Part shown: piece after piece, positions 12,452 to 23,340 of the stretch
Position numbering within the stretch: the stretch's first letter is position 1
How the letters are laid out: each line of letters starts with the position of its first letter
Source of the DNA: Bifiguratus adelaidae
Taxonomy: Eukaryota > Mucoromycota > Endogonomycetes > Endogonales
Direction of reading: 5' to 3'
Assembly: GCA_002261195.1 (NCBI GenBank)
Contig: MVBO01000004.1
Location: 123,746 to 187,745 of the forward strand
DNA length: 64,000 nt
Position numbers and translations under genes: made by a program
The notes under the pieces: model-generated
The model's input: the letters and a program-made list of their open reading frames with translations, nothing else
Databases searched by the model: none
Told to the model about the DNA's origin: nothing

Positions 12452-15400
12452 TCAACGATTAAGTTCCTCAATGGAGGGGAACTTGGAGGCAAAGTCACCC
12501 TCGTCGATATTGAGCCCTGGATTAGATATGGTTCTATTTCCCTTGAGGCGCGTTGGTTTCGGTGGTACATGTGGCTTCTTATCGGTAGGTGATTTCAGCG
12601 GTGTCGTTGTCGATCGCGTTACAGGTTTGGCCGCCCTTGCTTCTTCCAAGGTAGGTTCAGCGGTGGGTAATTTGATAGGTTCAGGTCGATCACGAGGTGG
12701 GCTTATAGATACGGCACTGGGAGAAGGCGACCATTTGGCGCGAAGGGCAGCGAAACGAGCAGAATGTCTATGGGTAGAGCTTTGTCTTCGATTGCTTAAA
12801 TCGTCCGGCGAGGGCAACGAGGATGTACGCTGTACGCGGTTATTGATATCCCCATCATTGGGAGGCGATACATCATCAAGTGATTGATTTGGACTCTGGT
12901 TTTTGATACTGTCGCGCTTCCGTGTATCTTGTTTGAGGCCATCTGATAGATTGCTTGTAGCAACACCGCCTCCATGGCTGGTTCGTTCATCTCTTTGTTC
13001 AGATTTACCATTGGCAAGCTCGAAAGGCTTCCGAGATGCCACAATAGATGCATGACCAGATTCAGGTGGGTTGGTACGGTCTATGACTGGAGTTGATGTT
13101 TTCGTCGTCTCCTTAACTGTCACTGGCAAATATGGTCAACTGGGAGCCTCAACATCGTTCAGAACACGCATACCTTCGTTTGGCCGGTCTGGCGCACGTT
13201 GATCAGAAACACCTCGAGTAAAAGGTGTGGATTCTGCTTGCGAGGCTGATGGTCGGTTTCGCATAAGCCTGTGAAGTCGCTCCGATACTTCATCAATGTC
13301 TGTGGTAATGGAATCATGAGAGTTTTGCTGTGGCTCAGAAGCCTGCTTGATGTCACTCGATTGCTGCCGGCGCATTAAACGGTGCAACCTCTCTGATACA
13401 TCAGCCTCAGTATTTAATGACTGATCTGTTGGCCGCGTGTTGGTAGTATTGACGGAAGATTTGACGCTATGAGGATGCTCCGTCGATGATGTCTTCATAA
13501 GTTTATATAGTCTTTCCGAAAGAACGTTCCCGTCTTCTGGGACTTGAGATGTAGGGGGACTGAAGGCTTCCATTCTGTCTAGTTCTTCGATGCTTGGAAA
13601 CATGCTCTCAAAATCCTTCTTCTTGTCAATGGGTCCAGCAAGATCAGCAAAAGCCGCTTTTGGTGCTTTGCTGCTTCGGGTGACACTCGTTATGCTGCTA
13701 GGTTTGATGGAGGAAGCAGATTCCTTCCCTTGCCTGCCATTGCCAGTGAAATCGGGGCTTGGACGTAAGCTTGGTGATTGACTGCTGGGTGAATTGAAGC
13801 CCGAGAAAGTTGACTTGGCCAGCATATGGGGTGGAGGCAACAGGCTCTGTTCATCTTTGCCTTTGTCAACTTCTCCAAGGCGGAAAAGCTTATGAGGGTC
13901 CGTTACGCCGCCGTCCACATCGAATGTAAGTGTAACATTTGCATCAACATCGACGTCTACCGAGTTGCCAAAAGAGTCATCGAAGCCATTTGCAGACGTT
14001 GACGACGAAGATTTCCCAGACACCTCTGTCGTATCTTTATTTGGACGGCCACGGCGCATAGGTTTAATTGTAGGAAGCGTTTCGGAAGGGTTTTGGAGTG
14101 GCTGAAATAGGTCGTTGCTGTTTTGAACTACTGGATAGGCCTCTACAGCAGGCTTCTTCGTGCGCTTTGGATCCGGGTATATCTGTAACGAATTGTTAGC
14201 GAATGCATACTCCTTGGTAGAGAAGAGGGATGCGCTTACGTTTCTGCGAAAAGTAGAGTTAGTCCCTGTCTTAAAAGCCTCACACTCCTGCTACGTACTT
14301 GATGGGGCATTCAATACCTCTCATCTGACTGGTCTTCCACATGACTTGATAGATGTTTGGCCGCTTTTCTCCATCTTCCCTCAGCATATACTTGATCAAT
14401 TTCTGGACATCGCTCGAAAAGGCGGGAAATGTTGGTATCGTGAAAGATGCATTCATGATCGCGAGCGGTCCTTCATTCTCGAATGGGGTAGTGTAATAAC
14501 ATAATTTGTACAAAAGTACACCGAGTGCCTAGGTAGTCCAGAGGTCAAAGTCTTGATCTTCAGTATCCGGACTGAGCACTACTTACCCAAATGTCAGCCT
14601 TCTCATTAATCGGCTTCCTTTGGTACACATCAATCATCTCTGGCGGTCGATATTGCATCGTAGTATGTTTTTGAATATCTGCATCAAGCATTTGCAATTC
14701 CTGCAACGTCTTTGGTACATAATTTCCTGCAGACACAGCACAAGATCCAAAGTCTGAGAGTTTGTAATTTGCGTGACTGGAGATGAGCACGTTCTCAATC
14801 TACGTTGCGTTAGGCGTCCGCGATAATAAGGGTCCTGCGATTCAATACCTTGAGGTCGCGGTGCAAGATTGGTGGATTATGGTAATGCATGCAAGCAACA
14901 GCCTGGCAGAAGCAATAGTTAGTGTCCAGTCCTATGGTCAATGAGAACATCTACCTCGCACACGTCAGAGAAAATCTTGAGAATTTCAGATTCTGTGAGA
15001 CGATGTTGCAGTCTGGAGTTCATCAGGTCAATGACCCCTCCTCCTGTGGAGTACGCACATTCAGTAGACGTCCGACAAGACGACAAAGTCCGTTATCGAG
15101 GAAACTTACCAGAGCAATACTCCATCAATATCATGATCTCATAGCCTCCGGTCGCAAGCTTGCCCGACTGCGAGTCTATATAAGCGACAATGTTTCGATG
15201 GCCTTTGAGTTTTCGCTACAACGAAGGTGTCAGGAAGCTCGTTGATGGTATTCGTTGTGCGTCTGCTTACCATGACGTATATCTCCTTATTCACATTGTC
15301 CAGCCCCTCTTGGTCAGGAACTGCCAGCCGTTTGAGCACAATCGGCTCCATGAGAGTCTCTGCGCGCACCAAGTACACATGTGCATATCCTCCTGCAGGT

Positions 15401-15571
15401 ACAAAAGCCGGATGTGAGGAACTCTAGCTTGTAACGCAGGCGGATGACGCAGCATACTCTCGTCTTACCTTCGGCCAGAAACCTTTCTATCATCACTTTA
15501 TGGCCCCCGACCCGCAGCGCAGTCCCTGGTGGATATGTGCCCGGAGGAGGTTGCTTGTATGGCACGTTCAT
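12452..15571 (-). CDS. Ark1/Prk1-family (NAK) actin-regulating serine/threonine kinase
   Basis: Ten exons: 15469-15571, 15271-15392, 15110-15215, 15043-14955, 14902-14849, 14799-14587, 14528-14299, 14243-14240, 14182-13174 and 13122-12452. They give 866 aa. Members of this family phosphorylate endocytic adaptors at cortical actin patches. Kinase domain about residues 25-295: Gly loop [16 protein letters not shown] lysine in PIVLKRL, HRDLKIENVL, DFGS, and the NAK-type activation segment ending MQYRPPEMI, then CPIKN. The long C-terminal half is disordered, with basic, Ser-rich stretches. It carries three copies of an SERL(H/Y)(R/K)LM motif and two copies of FPSIEEL(D/N)R, the second at the very C-terminus. 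Exon 8 is only 4 nt (14240-14243) and is needed to keep the frame between kinase domain and tail. Start: [17 protein letters not shown] aligns with the family's short N-terminus. Confidence 0.9.
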
Positions 15572-15861
15572 CGTACCCGAAGCAAGTCTAAGCGTGAAGC
15601 TGATGCTGAAGGCTGTGACAAATTTGGCAACCAGGTTCCAGGCATACGCCTTGAGGCGGTTTTCTGGCCATTGACGTGCTTCTCAATACTACGCTATCAT
15701 CTATCATATCTATCCATGACTATACAATGCGTGGACAATAGCTCATGTGAGAGCCAACGACCGGCTTATCTGCTTCGTTGGCCATCCAAGTTCCACGTAG
15801 CGTGACTGTGCTGAATGCCTAAAATGGATTCACGGCTCCGTGCTTCTTTAACTGACAAGTG
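15572..15861. promoter_or_regulatory. Divergent promoter between Ark kinase and SEC18
   Basis: These 290 bp separate the two start codons of divergently transcribed genes, so they must contain both promoters. I see no consensus TATA box and no notable repeat. Confidence 0.4.
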
Positions 15862-17916
15862 ATGGATTCGCGTACACTGTCACCCTACGGCAGTCCCCCC
15901 CCTCCTAGAATGTCAAGCAACGGGCCAAGAGGTGGTTCTTCACATGCTAGACCAATGAAAGTGGTCAGCTGTCCCCATCAATCCTTGGTATTCACAAACT
16001 TGGCGTTCGTTGGCGAGAACGCCTTCGATCCGTCTGTGCACTATGTGCTCGCCGACGATCGCTACATCTTCACCATAAGGCATGTAGAGGCTCTTGGAAG
16101 ATGGATTTCAATGCTTTCTAGTGTCTAACGACTTCTCTGCTGCAGGCCCCTTAGCACCCTTGGCTCACAAGATTTCGCACTCAATGGGACACAACGCAAT
16201 TGGGCTCAATTTTCCTTCGAGCAACGCATACAGGTTGCTCCATTTGATCCTGCACGCGAGGCTGCCAACTTTTACATTGAGTCCATGGAGATGGACATTG
16301 GGTTCTTCGCGACGAAAACCCAGAGTACTGACGAATTTGATACGGCAGAGCTAGCAAAAATGTTCATCTCGGTAAGTGAAGGAGGTCTGACTCGATACAT
16401 GTATTGATTGAGTGGGTCAGAACTACGCAAATCAAATCTTCAGTAAAGGACAGCGAGTAGTGATTGAGTTCCATGGACACCGACTCATCGTCAGAATCCG
16501 AGATATCGCTGTGGTCAACGTTGATTCCCTACGGCATCTTACAGGGGAAGTGGATGCTGAGAAAGAGCGCCAGGAGGAAGCAGCTTCGGCCCCGTGGGGA
16601 ATTCTCACTCAACAATCAGCAGTCAACTTTGTAAGGGATCAGAACAGCACCATCAGACTCAAGGGTACAACCACCAGGTAAGCTATGCACAGCGATATAT
16701 TGGGTTCAACCATACTGAGACTTTGGCTATAGCACTCGCGCGAAGGCTATTATCAATCCCGACTTCAAATTCGAAGATATGGGTATCGGCGGTCTAGATG
16801 CAGAATTCAGCGCAATCTTCCGTCGTGCATTTGCTTCCCGCATCTTCCCACCCGCTTTGGTTGAAAAATTGGGCATCCAACACGTCAAGGGTATCCTACT
16901 CTATGGCCCGCCAGGAACCGGTAAAACTCTGATGGCAAGGCAAATTGGTAAAATGTTAAATGCGCAAGAACCCAAGATTGTCAGTGGTCCCGAAATTCTC
17001 AACAAGTATGTCGGTCAAAGTGAAGAGAATATTCGCAAGCTTTTCGCAGACGCCGAAAAGGAATACAAAGCTAAAGGAGAGGATTCATCGCTGCATATTA
17101 TCATTTTCGATGAATTGGATGCCATCTGCAAACAACGTGGATCAAGAAATGACTCGACAGGCGTAGGCGATTCTGTTGTCAATCAACTATTGGCAAAGGT
17201 GAGCTGTATTGCAAGGTATTTCCTGCATCTCTAATGTCTTTTCCAGATGGATGGTGTTGATCAATTGAACAACATTCTTATCATTGGTATGACGAATCGG
17301 CTAGACATGATCGATGAGGCGTTACTGCGACCGGGTAAGTGAATCGAAACAATTCGCATCAAGCAAAGGTATTGAAAGGTACTCTCAGGTCGTCTGGAGG
17401 TTCATATGGAGATAGGGCTGCCGGACGACAAGGGACGTATGCAAATTCTCAAGATTCACACCGCAAAGGTAAAGCCTCTAGGCTCATCTCTGCCATGGGA
17501 CGCCTTTCTCCTAACTGCTCTCCTCTAGATGAGACAAAACAACATCCTAGACGCTGATGTTGATATGAACGAACTCGGCACTCTTCTCAAAAACTATAGC
17601 GGTGCTGAAATAGCTGGTGTGGTAAAGGCTGCCTCCTCGTACGCTTTCAACCGGCATATCAAGGTACAAAAGCTTGCGTGCGTCTTCATCGTTTCTCTGA
17701 CACTGCATGCTAATTAGGTTGGTACGGTGGCCGGCGTAGCTCCAGACGTATCCAATATGAAGGTCAGCCAAGCAGACTTCATCGCTGCTATTGAAGAAGT
17801 CAAGCCAGCATTTGGTGTATCTGATGACGCGCTACAACTTTGTGTACAAAGCGGTATAATCCCATTCACGGGCGTTGAGACGCTTCTCAATGACGTACAA
17901 TTGTTCGTGGAGCAAG
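15862..17916 (+). CDS. SEC18: Sec18/NSF AAA ATPase, 3' part lost in an assembly gap (partial)
   Basis: Eight exons are visible: 15862-16079, 16146-16371, 16421-16677, 16733-17198, 17247-17334, 17389-17468, 17529-17663 and 17718-17916 (runs into Ns). The product is the hexameric ATPase that disassembles SNARE complexes after membrane fusion. Seen: N domain ([26 protein letters not shown]), then the D1 AAA module with [55 protein letters not shown] and the linker into D2 ([10 protein letters not shown]). The D2 module, roughly 300 residues in the family, is absent because the sequence stops at the 10-N gap. Intron 1 begins with GC (AAG|GCATGT); no GT donor there keeps the frame. Identity is secure; the gene is incomplete because of the assembly, not obviously because of mutation. 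Confidence 0.93.
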
Positions 17917-17926
17917 NNNNNNNNNN
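17917..17926. other. Assembly gap (10 N)
   Basis: Ten consecutive N bases. Both flanking genes (SEC18 from the left, EDC4-like from the right) are incomplete where they meet it, so the true missing length is probably several kilobases, or the two contig ends were joined wrongly. Confidence 0.99.
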
Positions 17927-17956
17927 TTAAATGGGGGAATTCAGATCACCATTTCC

Positions 17957-19110
17957 CTAACCGTCTGTAGAATTAACCGCACCTTTTGTAACATAGCAGA
18001 TAAGTTCCTCAGAGACGGTGATAAGTGCTCCCTTGCGATATGCAAGCTTGCTAGGTAGCAATGCTATAGGAGTGAACTCTGTATCATGATTAGCAAAGTT
18101 CAGGCCATGCTCTTTGATCTTCAAATTGATCTTGCGACGCAATGGGAAGCGGTAACTTGAAATGCTACACTCAAGGTCAATCCAACGCTCGGCACATAAT
18201 ACCATGAGACAGCACATACCTGGAGCTTTTTCCAGCTTGTGTATGCGTGTGTGGTACATTGTTATTCTCCTTATCCGACATTTGAGATGGATGATTCGAT
18301 TGTACTGCTAAATCTGCAACACTAGAGGTGTTTGTAAGCTGCGACCTTGTGCTGGCTCTTCCTGAACTTTGTCGATCAGCCGCAGGTCTTGGTGATTGCG
18401 ATAGCAAATGAAAGGGATTGACATAATTGAAAATCGGTTTTGAAGACGCCGGGGATGCTGCCGTGCTCCCGGAAGCAGCCGTTGCAGAAGCTGATTCGCT
18501 CAAAGTCGTCTGATCACCTTGAGGAGAACGCTCTGGTATTAAATCACCTTGTGCTACATTCTGGGTAATACCACTGCCTTCATTGTTACTGTCGCGACAT
18601 ATTACTTTTGCATCCTGGAGATTCTTGCATGCAAGCTTACCTTTGAGCCTCGACTTGCGGCTTGTTGATACCGAGGATCGAATCAAGGAGACTCTGTGCA
18701 GAGGCGGCGCTTCTGTTGGGCTTTCGTCCTTCATTGCCATCTGTAAATGCTTGTTGTGGCTGCGGTATATTGGTATCGGTATCCGCGAGATCTTTGGCAT
18801 CTTGCAGTGTTGTTGGAGCATTCAAGCTCTGCAGAAGAGAAGAGGCCGCCATGGGCCCCATAGACTGCGACTGATTGGGCATTGAGGAGTATGATGAGCG
18901 ATGTTGGTTTCCTGATGGTGACATGCCGTAGGATGAAGGTGATCCTCCGAGTTGTTCACTCTGTGGAGACAGCGCATTCGTGCTACCATGCTCTGTTGAC
19001 GCGTTCTGAGTCGGCTGGTTCGGGTTTTGAAGCAAGCTCAGCAGTGGATTCTGTGAGCCCTTGTCTGGTTTCTGTAGAAGATTTAGCAGTGCAGCGCTTG
19101 GGTCTGTCAT
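17957..19110 (-). CDS. EDC4/Ge-1 (Pdc1)-like mRNA-decapping scaffold, N-terminal part only
   Basis: Exons 18641-19110, 18220-18588 and about 17957-18164 give roughly 349 residues before the frame stops at a TAG 30 bp from the assembly gap. The family scaffolds the Dcp1-Dcp2 decapping complex in P-bodies. Evidence: a disordered Ser/Gln-rich N-terminus with leucine-rich short motifs (LLNLLQ, LLSLLQ, SLLQSL, SLLDSILG), a KPIFNYVNPFHLLS motif, and then the start of a beta-propeller with KGALITVSEELICYVTKG. That last stretch resembles the first WD strand of EDC4 proteins (a 'vN..YI.Y..kg..vRvI' pattern, from memory). The final residues near 17957-17975 do not continue that pattern, so either a last donor site or a sequence error lies at the contig edge. 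Family assignment is moderate; the C-terminal several hundred residues are not in the window. Confidence 0.6.
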
Positions 19111-22100
19111 GACGCGGCCACTGTGTTGTTGGTCAACGTTTGTTGCGTAAAAGTGAGCAGTCACTCTCAATGTCCAATTTTGGGTTCTCCTAACAACGGA
19201 ATAGACGACAAGTAGAAGTTCCACTTGCTGATGAGACAAATCTACCACTACGACTTGGTTGACTAAGTTTTTGTGCGCAGAGTCTCAAACCATCTACTCT
19301 GATCTTATTGAGCTGTGGGCAGTGATGATTGCGAGGATTTGAACTGCATTTGCAAGTTTGTCGTCGTTGATACCAAGCGGCAGCAGTAAGCACCTCACCC
19401 ATATCGATGCCCACAATTGCAACTTCCTCGGAACTTGGGAAGTGAACGTACACTGCTTCGAGGTCGGGAAAAGATATTTCTGACGTCTTGCAGCAATCGA
19501 TCACCCGCCTCCACGTTTCTCAGGCTGTGTGGATCGGGGTCCGGAAGGTGTCGGTCAAGCTCGTAAGATTGGGTCACGGAGCGTGCGTCTCCTGCGTGAT
19601 GAACTGCACTGCTGCATCCATGTTTATGTCTGTTCAATTGGAACACGAGCGACGTGATGATCTTCTTTTTGAGAAGAATAAGCAATCCGACAGAGTTCCG
19701 AGAAGTCGCATCGTTCCACGCATCATAAGAAAGGATGATGCACCATCTCTTTCTTCGGCTACCGGAACCGTGAGATGGTGAACTTCAACGAAAGGCGATG
19801 AGGCGATCTTGAGGGCGATTTCTCGGTCAGCATGAGAAATATTGAAATGTGGAGGACTCTGTTGACAGATAAACGCCATTTCGTTTTCCTAAAGATGCAT
19901 ATTCGGCGTCATGCTAGGTAGGTGAATAATATGCTTGTGAGGCTGTTGAAGGCGATGCGATGCGATGCGACTGCCAAGCTGTGCAAATTTCAAGCGAATT
20001 CTTGGCATGACTCGTAGCTGTCCGCATGGTGTCCCCGTTGGTTGAAGTTGTGCCATACTTGCATATCCCTAGTCGTAGCAAGTGAATGTCGAGCATGAGT
20101 TATCTCTGGCCAGGCGTGAGCGTTCGGCTTGATCTTGCTGAAGGCACAGCTCCCCCAGGGCGAAATTCTTTGATAAGTGGGACCATCGCGCCGGGTTGTC
20201 TCGTATTGGACTTTTCTTCGGGGATCGCAGGATTACTTGCCAAGTTTTGCCATAAGGTAAGGGTGTTGAATTGACTGGCGTTATAATCAAAGGGTGGAAG
20301 CGAGCGCCAGCGAGCTTACTAGCGGAGTGCCCGCCTGGGCATCAATGTTTGCCAATATTTCCCAAAGTAGAGGTGTAACCGGATCGCTTGCTTGGCCTCT
20401 GCTGTCCAGTTGATGGGCCCCTCACTACGCTGCGAGCGCCAAATCAACTTTCTGCATTGGGAAATGCCATGTCTCCATTGCCATTCAGACAATATCACGA
20501 AAGAGACTGCCTTGGCAGAGGCAATGTTTGAACCGTTGGTTTGGTTTCTCTCGCGTCAATGTCTATTCTCTTTTCATCTTTGCACGACGATGTTGCCACT
20601 CTTGAAATGCATTAATTGGCACGCTTCATCTAGTATGGGCGGACTTGGCGGCTGCTACGGCTTTAACCAGTTAGCTAGGCTTGTCCAGATAATGTAAGGC
20701 CGCAAAACTGACGGAGGCGCTGGTGATCGGGAATCGACTTTAGTGCAGCAGCGCCAAGCACAAAGTTAGCTTTTCCTCCGACTAACCGAGACAATTCTGG
20801 GCCCTTGTAGTGAATTGGTCGAGTGCGTCCTCCAAGTGAGCGTCAACCTTGTTCAAGACATCAAAACATTGAACCGAGATATCCTTCAAATGTCGAGGAA
20901 GTCCTTCGAGTTTGGTCGACTTCCAGTTGCCCTCCTCTCAAGGCATTTTGGTGCTGCCGTCGCTGAACACCTAACCATGGGACACTTCTATGAGCGGCAT
21001 TCGGGCATGGAGCTGTGAAGGTTGCATGTCAAAATTCAACTAATCTCTTTGTGACAAGGTTTTCAACTCGAATTCCGGATTGCTCGACACGCCAATATAT
21101 CATGCTTTCACGAACGTCCATGCCCTTGACGGTTGAGGGGCTACAGTTTCCGTACTACGAGTGAGTGATCGCGCCAACATAGAGAATTCGTGCTACCATT
21201 TGCTTACTCCGTGCCCTTACGGCTAGGTGGCATTGGCTATGCGAGCTTAGCTTGTACGTTATTAACGGGAAGACGGATTGTAGCTGCAAATTGAAACTAA
21301 GCGGTCAGGCGACCCCACACATCAAAACAAATTTGCAGACAAGGGCCCGTTCAATGTATTGGAGCGCGAGAGCAGACTTAACGAAATTGGTAGGCTACGC
21401 ACCGTGGGAAACAAGGCAGTTCTACAGTGAATTCTGGACGACCGTATTGAGGATAGGGATTCAACTGTTAATTTACGCACTGGACTGCCCAAGTGCGCTA
21501 GTTTTTGCGTAACTTGCAAAGAAAGTCTCGCCGACTAGACCTTGTTTAGAATGATAGCCTACTCGCTGATTGGTGGTCACAGCTCGTGGTCATTGTGACT
21601 CTGACCATGTAGCACAAATTGTGGGGTACTATATCAACGATTTCTCAACAACTGCCGGAACAGCTTGCCGTGAGGAGGCGATACCAGTGGTCGCGTTCTG
21701 GACAAATCCAGGAACTTCCAGAATGAATCTGATTCGAACGTTAAATTTGTGGTGAGTCTCACATCTATTCATCACGTCTGTAAGGCGCAGCATGCCGCCC
21801 AACGCCCAACCTGGCATTTTCTCTACAAAGGAAGTCGGCTAAACGCACGTCCCCAAAAATGGTCTAGAGCATTTCATTGGTTGTGTCTCAGGCCGTTGAC
21901 GCTGTTGACTTTCCTGGTCTCTGGGTTGAGATTGGTTCGATGGAGATCTGTCTCAGAGCCATCCCGATGCATGAAAATCGTCGGGCCGGATCCGTTAGAG
22001 TGCATTGTATAAATGATGTGCATGCTTCCACTGGACAATCTTCGTTCTTGCGCACGCTACTCTAATTATCACATTATCACGTTGCGTGGAAACCACCTGA

Positions 22101-22111
22101 CGTCTTAAATT
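19111..22111. other. 3-kb gene-poor island with decayed coding fragments
   Basis: No intact gene. On the minus strand several short stretches look protein-like but are broken by stops and frameshifts. They include one near 20690-20900 (…GGKANFVLGAAALKSIP), one near 20310-20420 (…LLWEILANIDAQAGTPL) and one near 19250-19500 containing VAIVGIDMGEVLTAAAW. On the plus strand, 21877-22010 reads VDFPGLWVEIGSMEICLRA. A small (GATGC)n-like repeat sits at about 19952-19970. No terminal inverted repeats or LTRs were visible by eye. Confidence 0.45.
19190..19504 (-). pseudogene. Possible remnant of a RuvC-like nuclease (TnpB/Fanzor-type) protein
   Basis: This open fragment contains VAIVGIDMGEVLTAAAW, which has the shape of a RuvC-I strand (hydrophobics, then GID.G). 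Cysteine pairs follow (CKC, HHC) and then a KLSQPSR stretch. It has no plausible start, ends after about 100 residues, and sits downstream of other broken fragments on the same strand. I read it as a decayed mobile-element gene, but a chance match is possible. It lies just upstream of the EDC4-like start. Confidence 0.25.
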
Positions 22112-22467
22112 ATGGGAAAGTACATTCTAGGTATTTTTCCGCTATCTATTGACCTATAACCCCTCAAGGCTAAATACTTACTCCCCCTATAGTCGGCAAA
22201 ACACGACGGAAGACTTCCCTTGAACAAGAACGTCATGCCTGTCCTCGATGTCACAACGCCTTTTCGGTCCAGCTGATCCGCACATTCACACAGGTGGTTC
22301 TGTGTAACAAGAAAATTGGTGATGGAGTTCTCAGTGTTCGATACGAGTGTGAACGATGTCAATGGGGCGGAGTGCTACCAGCCGACGTCGAAGAAGAAGC
22401 ACAAACGACTAGATACGGAAGCTCGCGACATATCACTTCCAAGCCGTCGGCTGGCCGAGTTCGCTAA
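22112..22467 (+). CDS. Small zinc-ribbon protein, copy 1 of a tandem pair
   Basis: Two exons (22112-22130 and 22193-22467) give 97 aa. The protein begins MGKYILVGKTRRKTSLEQE and has two CxxC knuckles (ACPRCHN and YECERCQWGG) about 40 residues apart, so it should bind one zinc ion. After the ribbon there is a polar tail rich in Thr/Ser/Arg. The intron sits after the seventh codon in phase 1, exactly as in the second copy about 0.9 kb downstream. I do not recognise a named function. A zinc-ribbon adaptor or nucleic-acid-binding role is possible but unproven. Confidence 0.7.
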
Positions 22468-22884
22468 TTTAGCCTCATGCATCCACCCCATTACCCCATT
22501 CCCTGCACTATAACTACAGCAACCGGCTTTAATATACTCTATACCCATCGACTCAACGGCAATAGCCCGTTTTGTAAAACGTTAGACACTTGACGAATTT
22601 GAACAGGTCCGCGAGTTAAGCGGTGATCATTCCGAAAGGAGGTCGATAACATCACGAAACGTCTAGGCAACGTGGTCTCCCCCTGACCCAAACTTGCCGA
22701 AAATGTCCAGATGGGTCAGCTCATCTACGCCATTGTACGACATTGAGACGTGATATTGCCCTGATACAACGTGGCAACAATTAGGTAGATGCACCAATAG
22801 TGACATTCGAAGCCGTCGTACAAATTTGTGATTCATCATTTTTCTACCCGCCTAAATTGGGCTAACCAAGCCATTCTTACCGTG

Positions 22885-22892
22885 TATAAAAG
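22885..22892 (+). promoter_or_regulatory. TATA box of zinc-ribbon copy 2
   Basis: A TATAAAAG motif lies 135-142 bp upstream of the copy-2 start codon (23027). It is a good match to a fungal TATA element. No equivalent was seen upstream of copy 1. Confidence 0.45.
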
Positions 22893-23026
22893 GAGACCGC
22901 AGCCTCGACTATTGCGGCTATCTCCTGTTGCGGAGTTATTTGGAGGTTTTTGCTGCGCAGAACCTCCTAGTGGCGAGAACATCTAAACGTGCGCAAGCTC
23001 AAGGCTTTGTTGGTGAATTCAAAACT

Positions 23027-23340
23027 ATGCCCTCTTCCTTTGTGTTAGGTGAGTGTTCTCGGCAAAATTGCTTCGTCCAGCGGCCGCAGATATTTCTCAA
23101 GGACAGGAAGGAGTTACTGATGCGTTCTCTTTCTTTTGTCTAGTCTCAAATGCTGCTCGAAAGATTCCCCTAGAACAACGAGGTCACCCGTGTCCAAAAT
23201 GCAAAGACTCATCGAGTGTACTACTGACAAGGAGCGAGAATCAAATGGTCATGTTCAACAAGAAGATTGGCCAAACACACAGCATGAGGGTCCGATACGA
23301 GTGTCCCAAGTGCGGCTGGAAGGGTGGACAATTACCGTAA
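23027..23340 (+). CDS. Small zinc-ribbon protein, copy 2 of a tandem pair
   Basis: Two exons (23027-23048 and 23144-23340) give 72 aa. It begins MPSSFVLVSNAARKIPLEQR and carries the knuckles PCPKCKD and YECPKCGWKGG. It shares with copy 1 the intron position and phase, the (I/V)LV and IPLEQ-like leader, NKKIG in the loop, and VRYEC before the second knuckle. It ends just after the ribbon and lacks the polar tail of copy 1. The pair clearly arose by tandem duplication with later divergence. Function unknown. Confidence 0.72.

Noticed and set aside
15859-15861. GTG start for SEC18 at 15859
   Set aside because: An ATG follows at once (15862).
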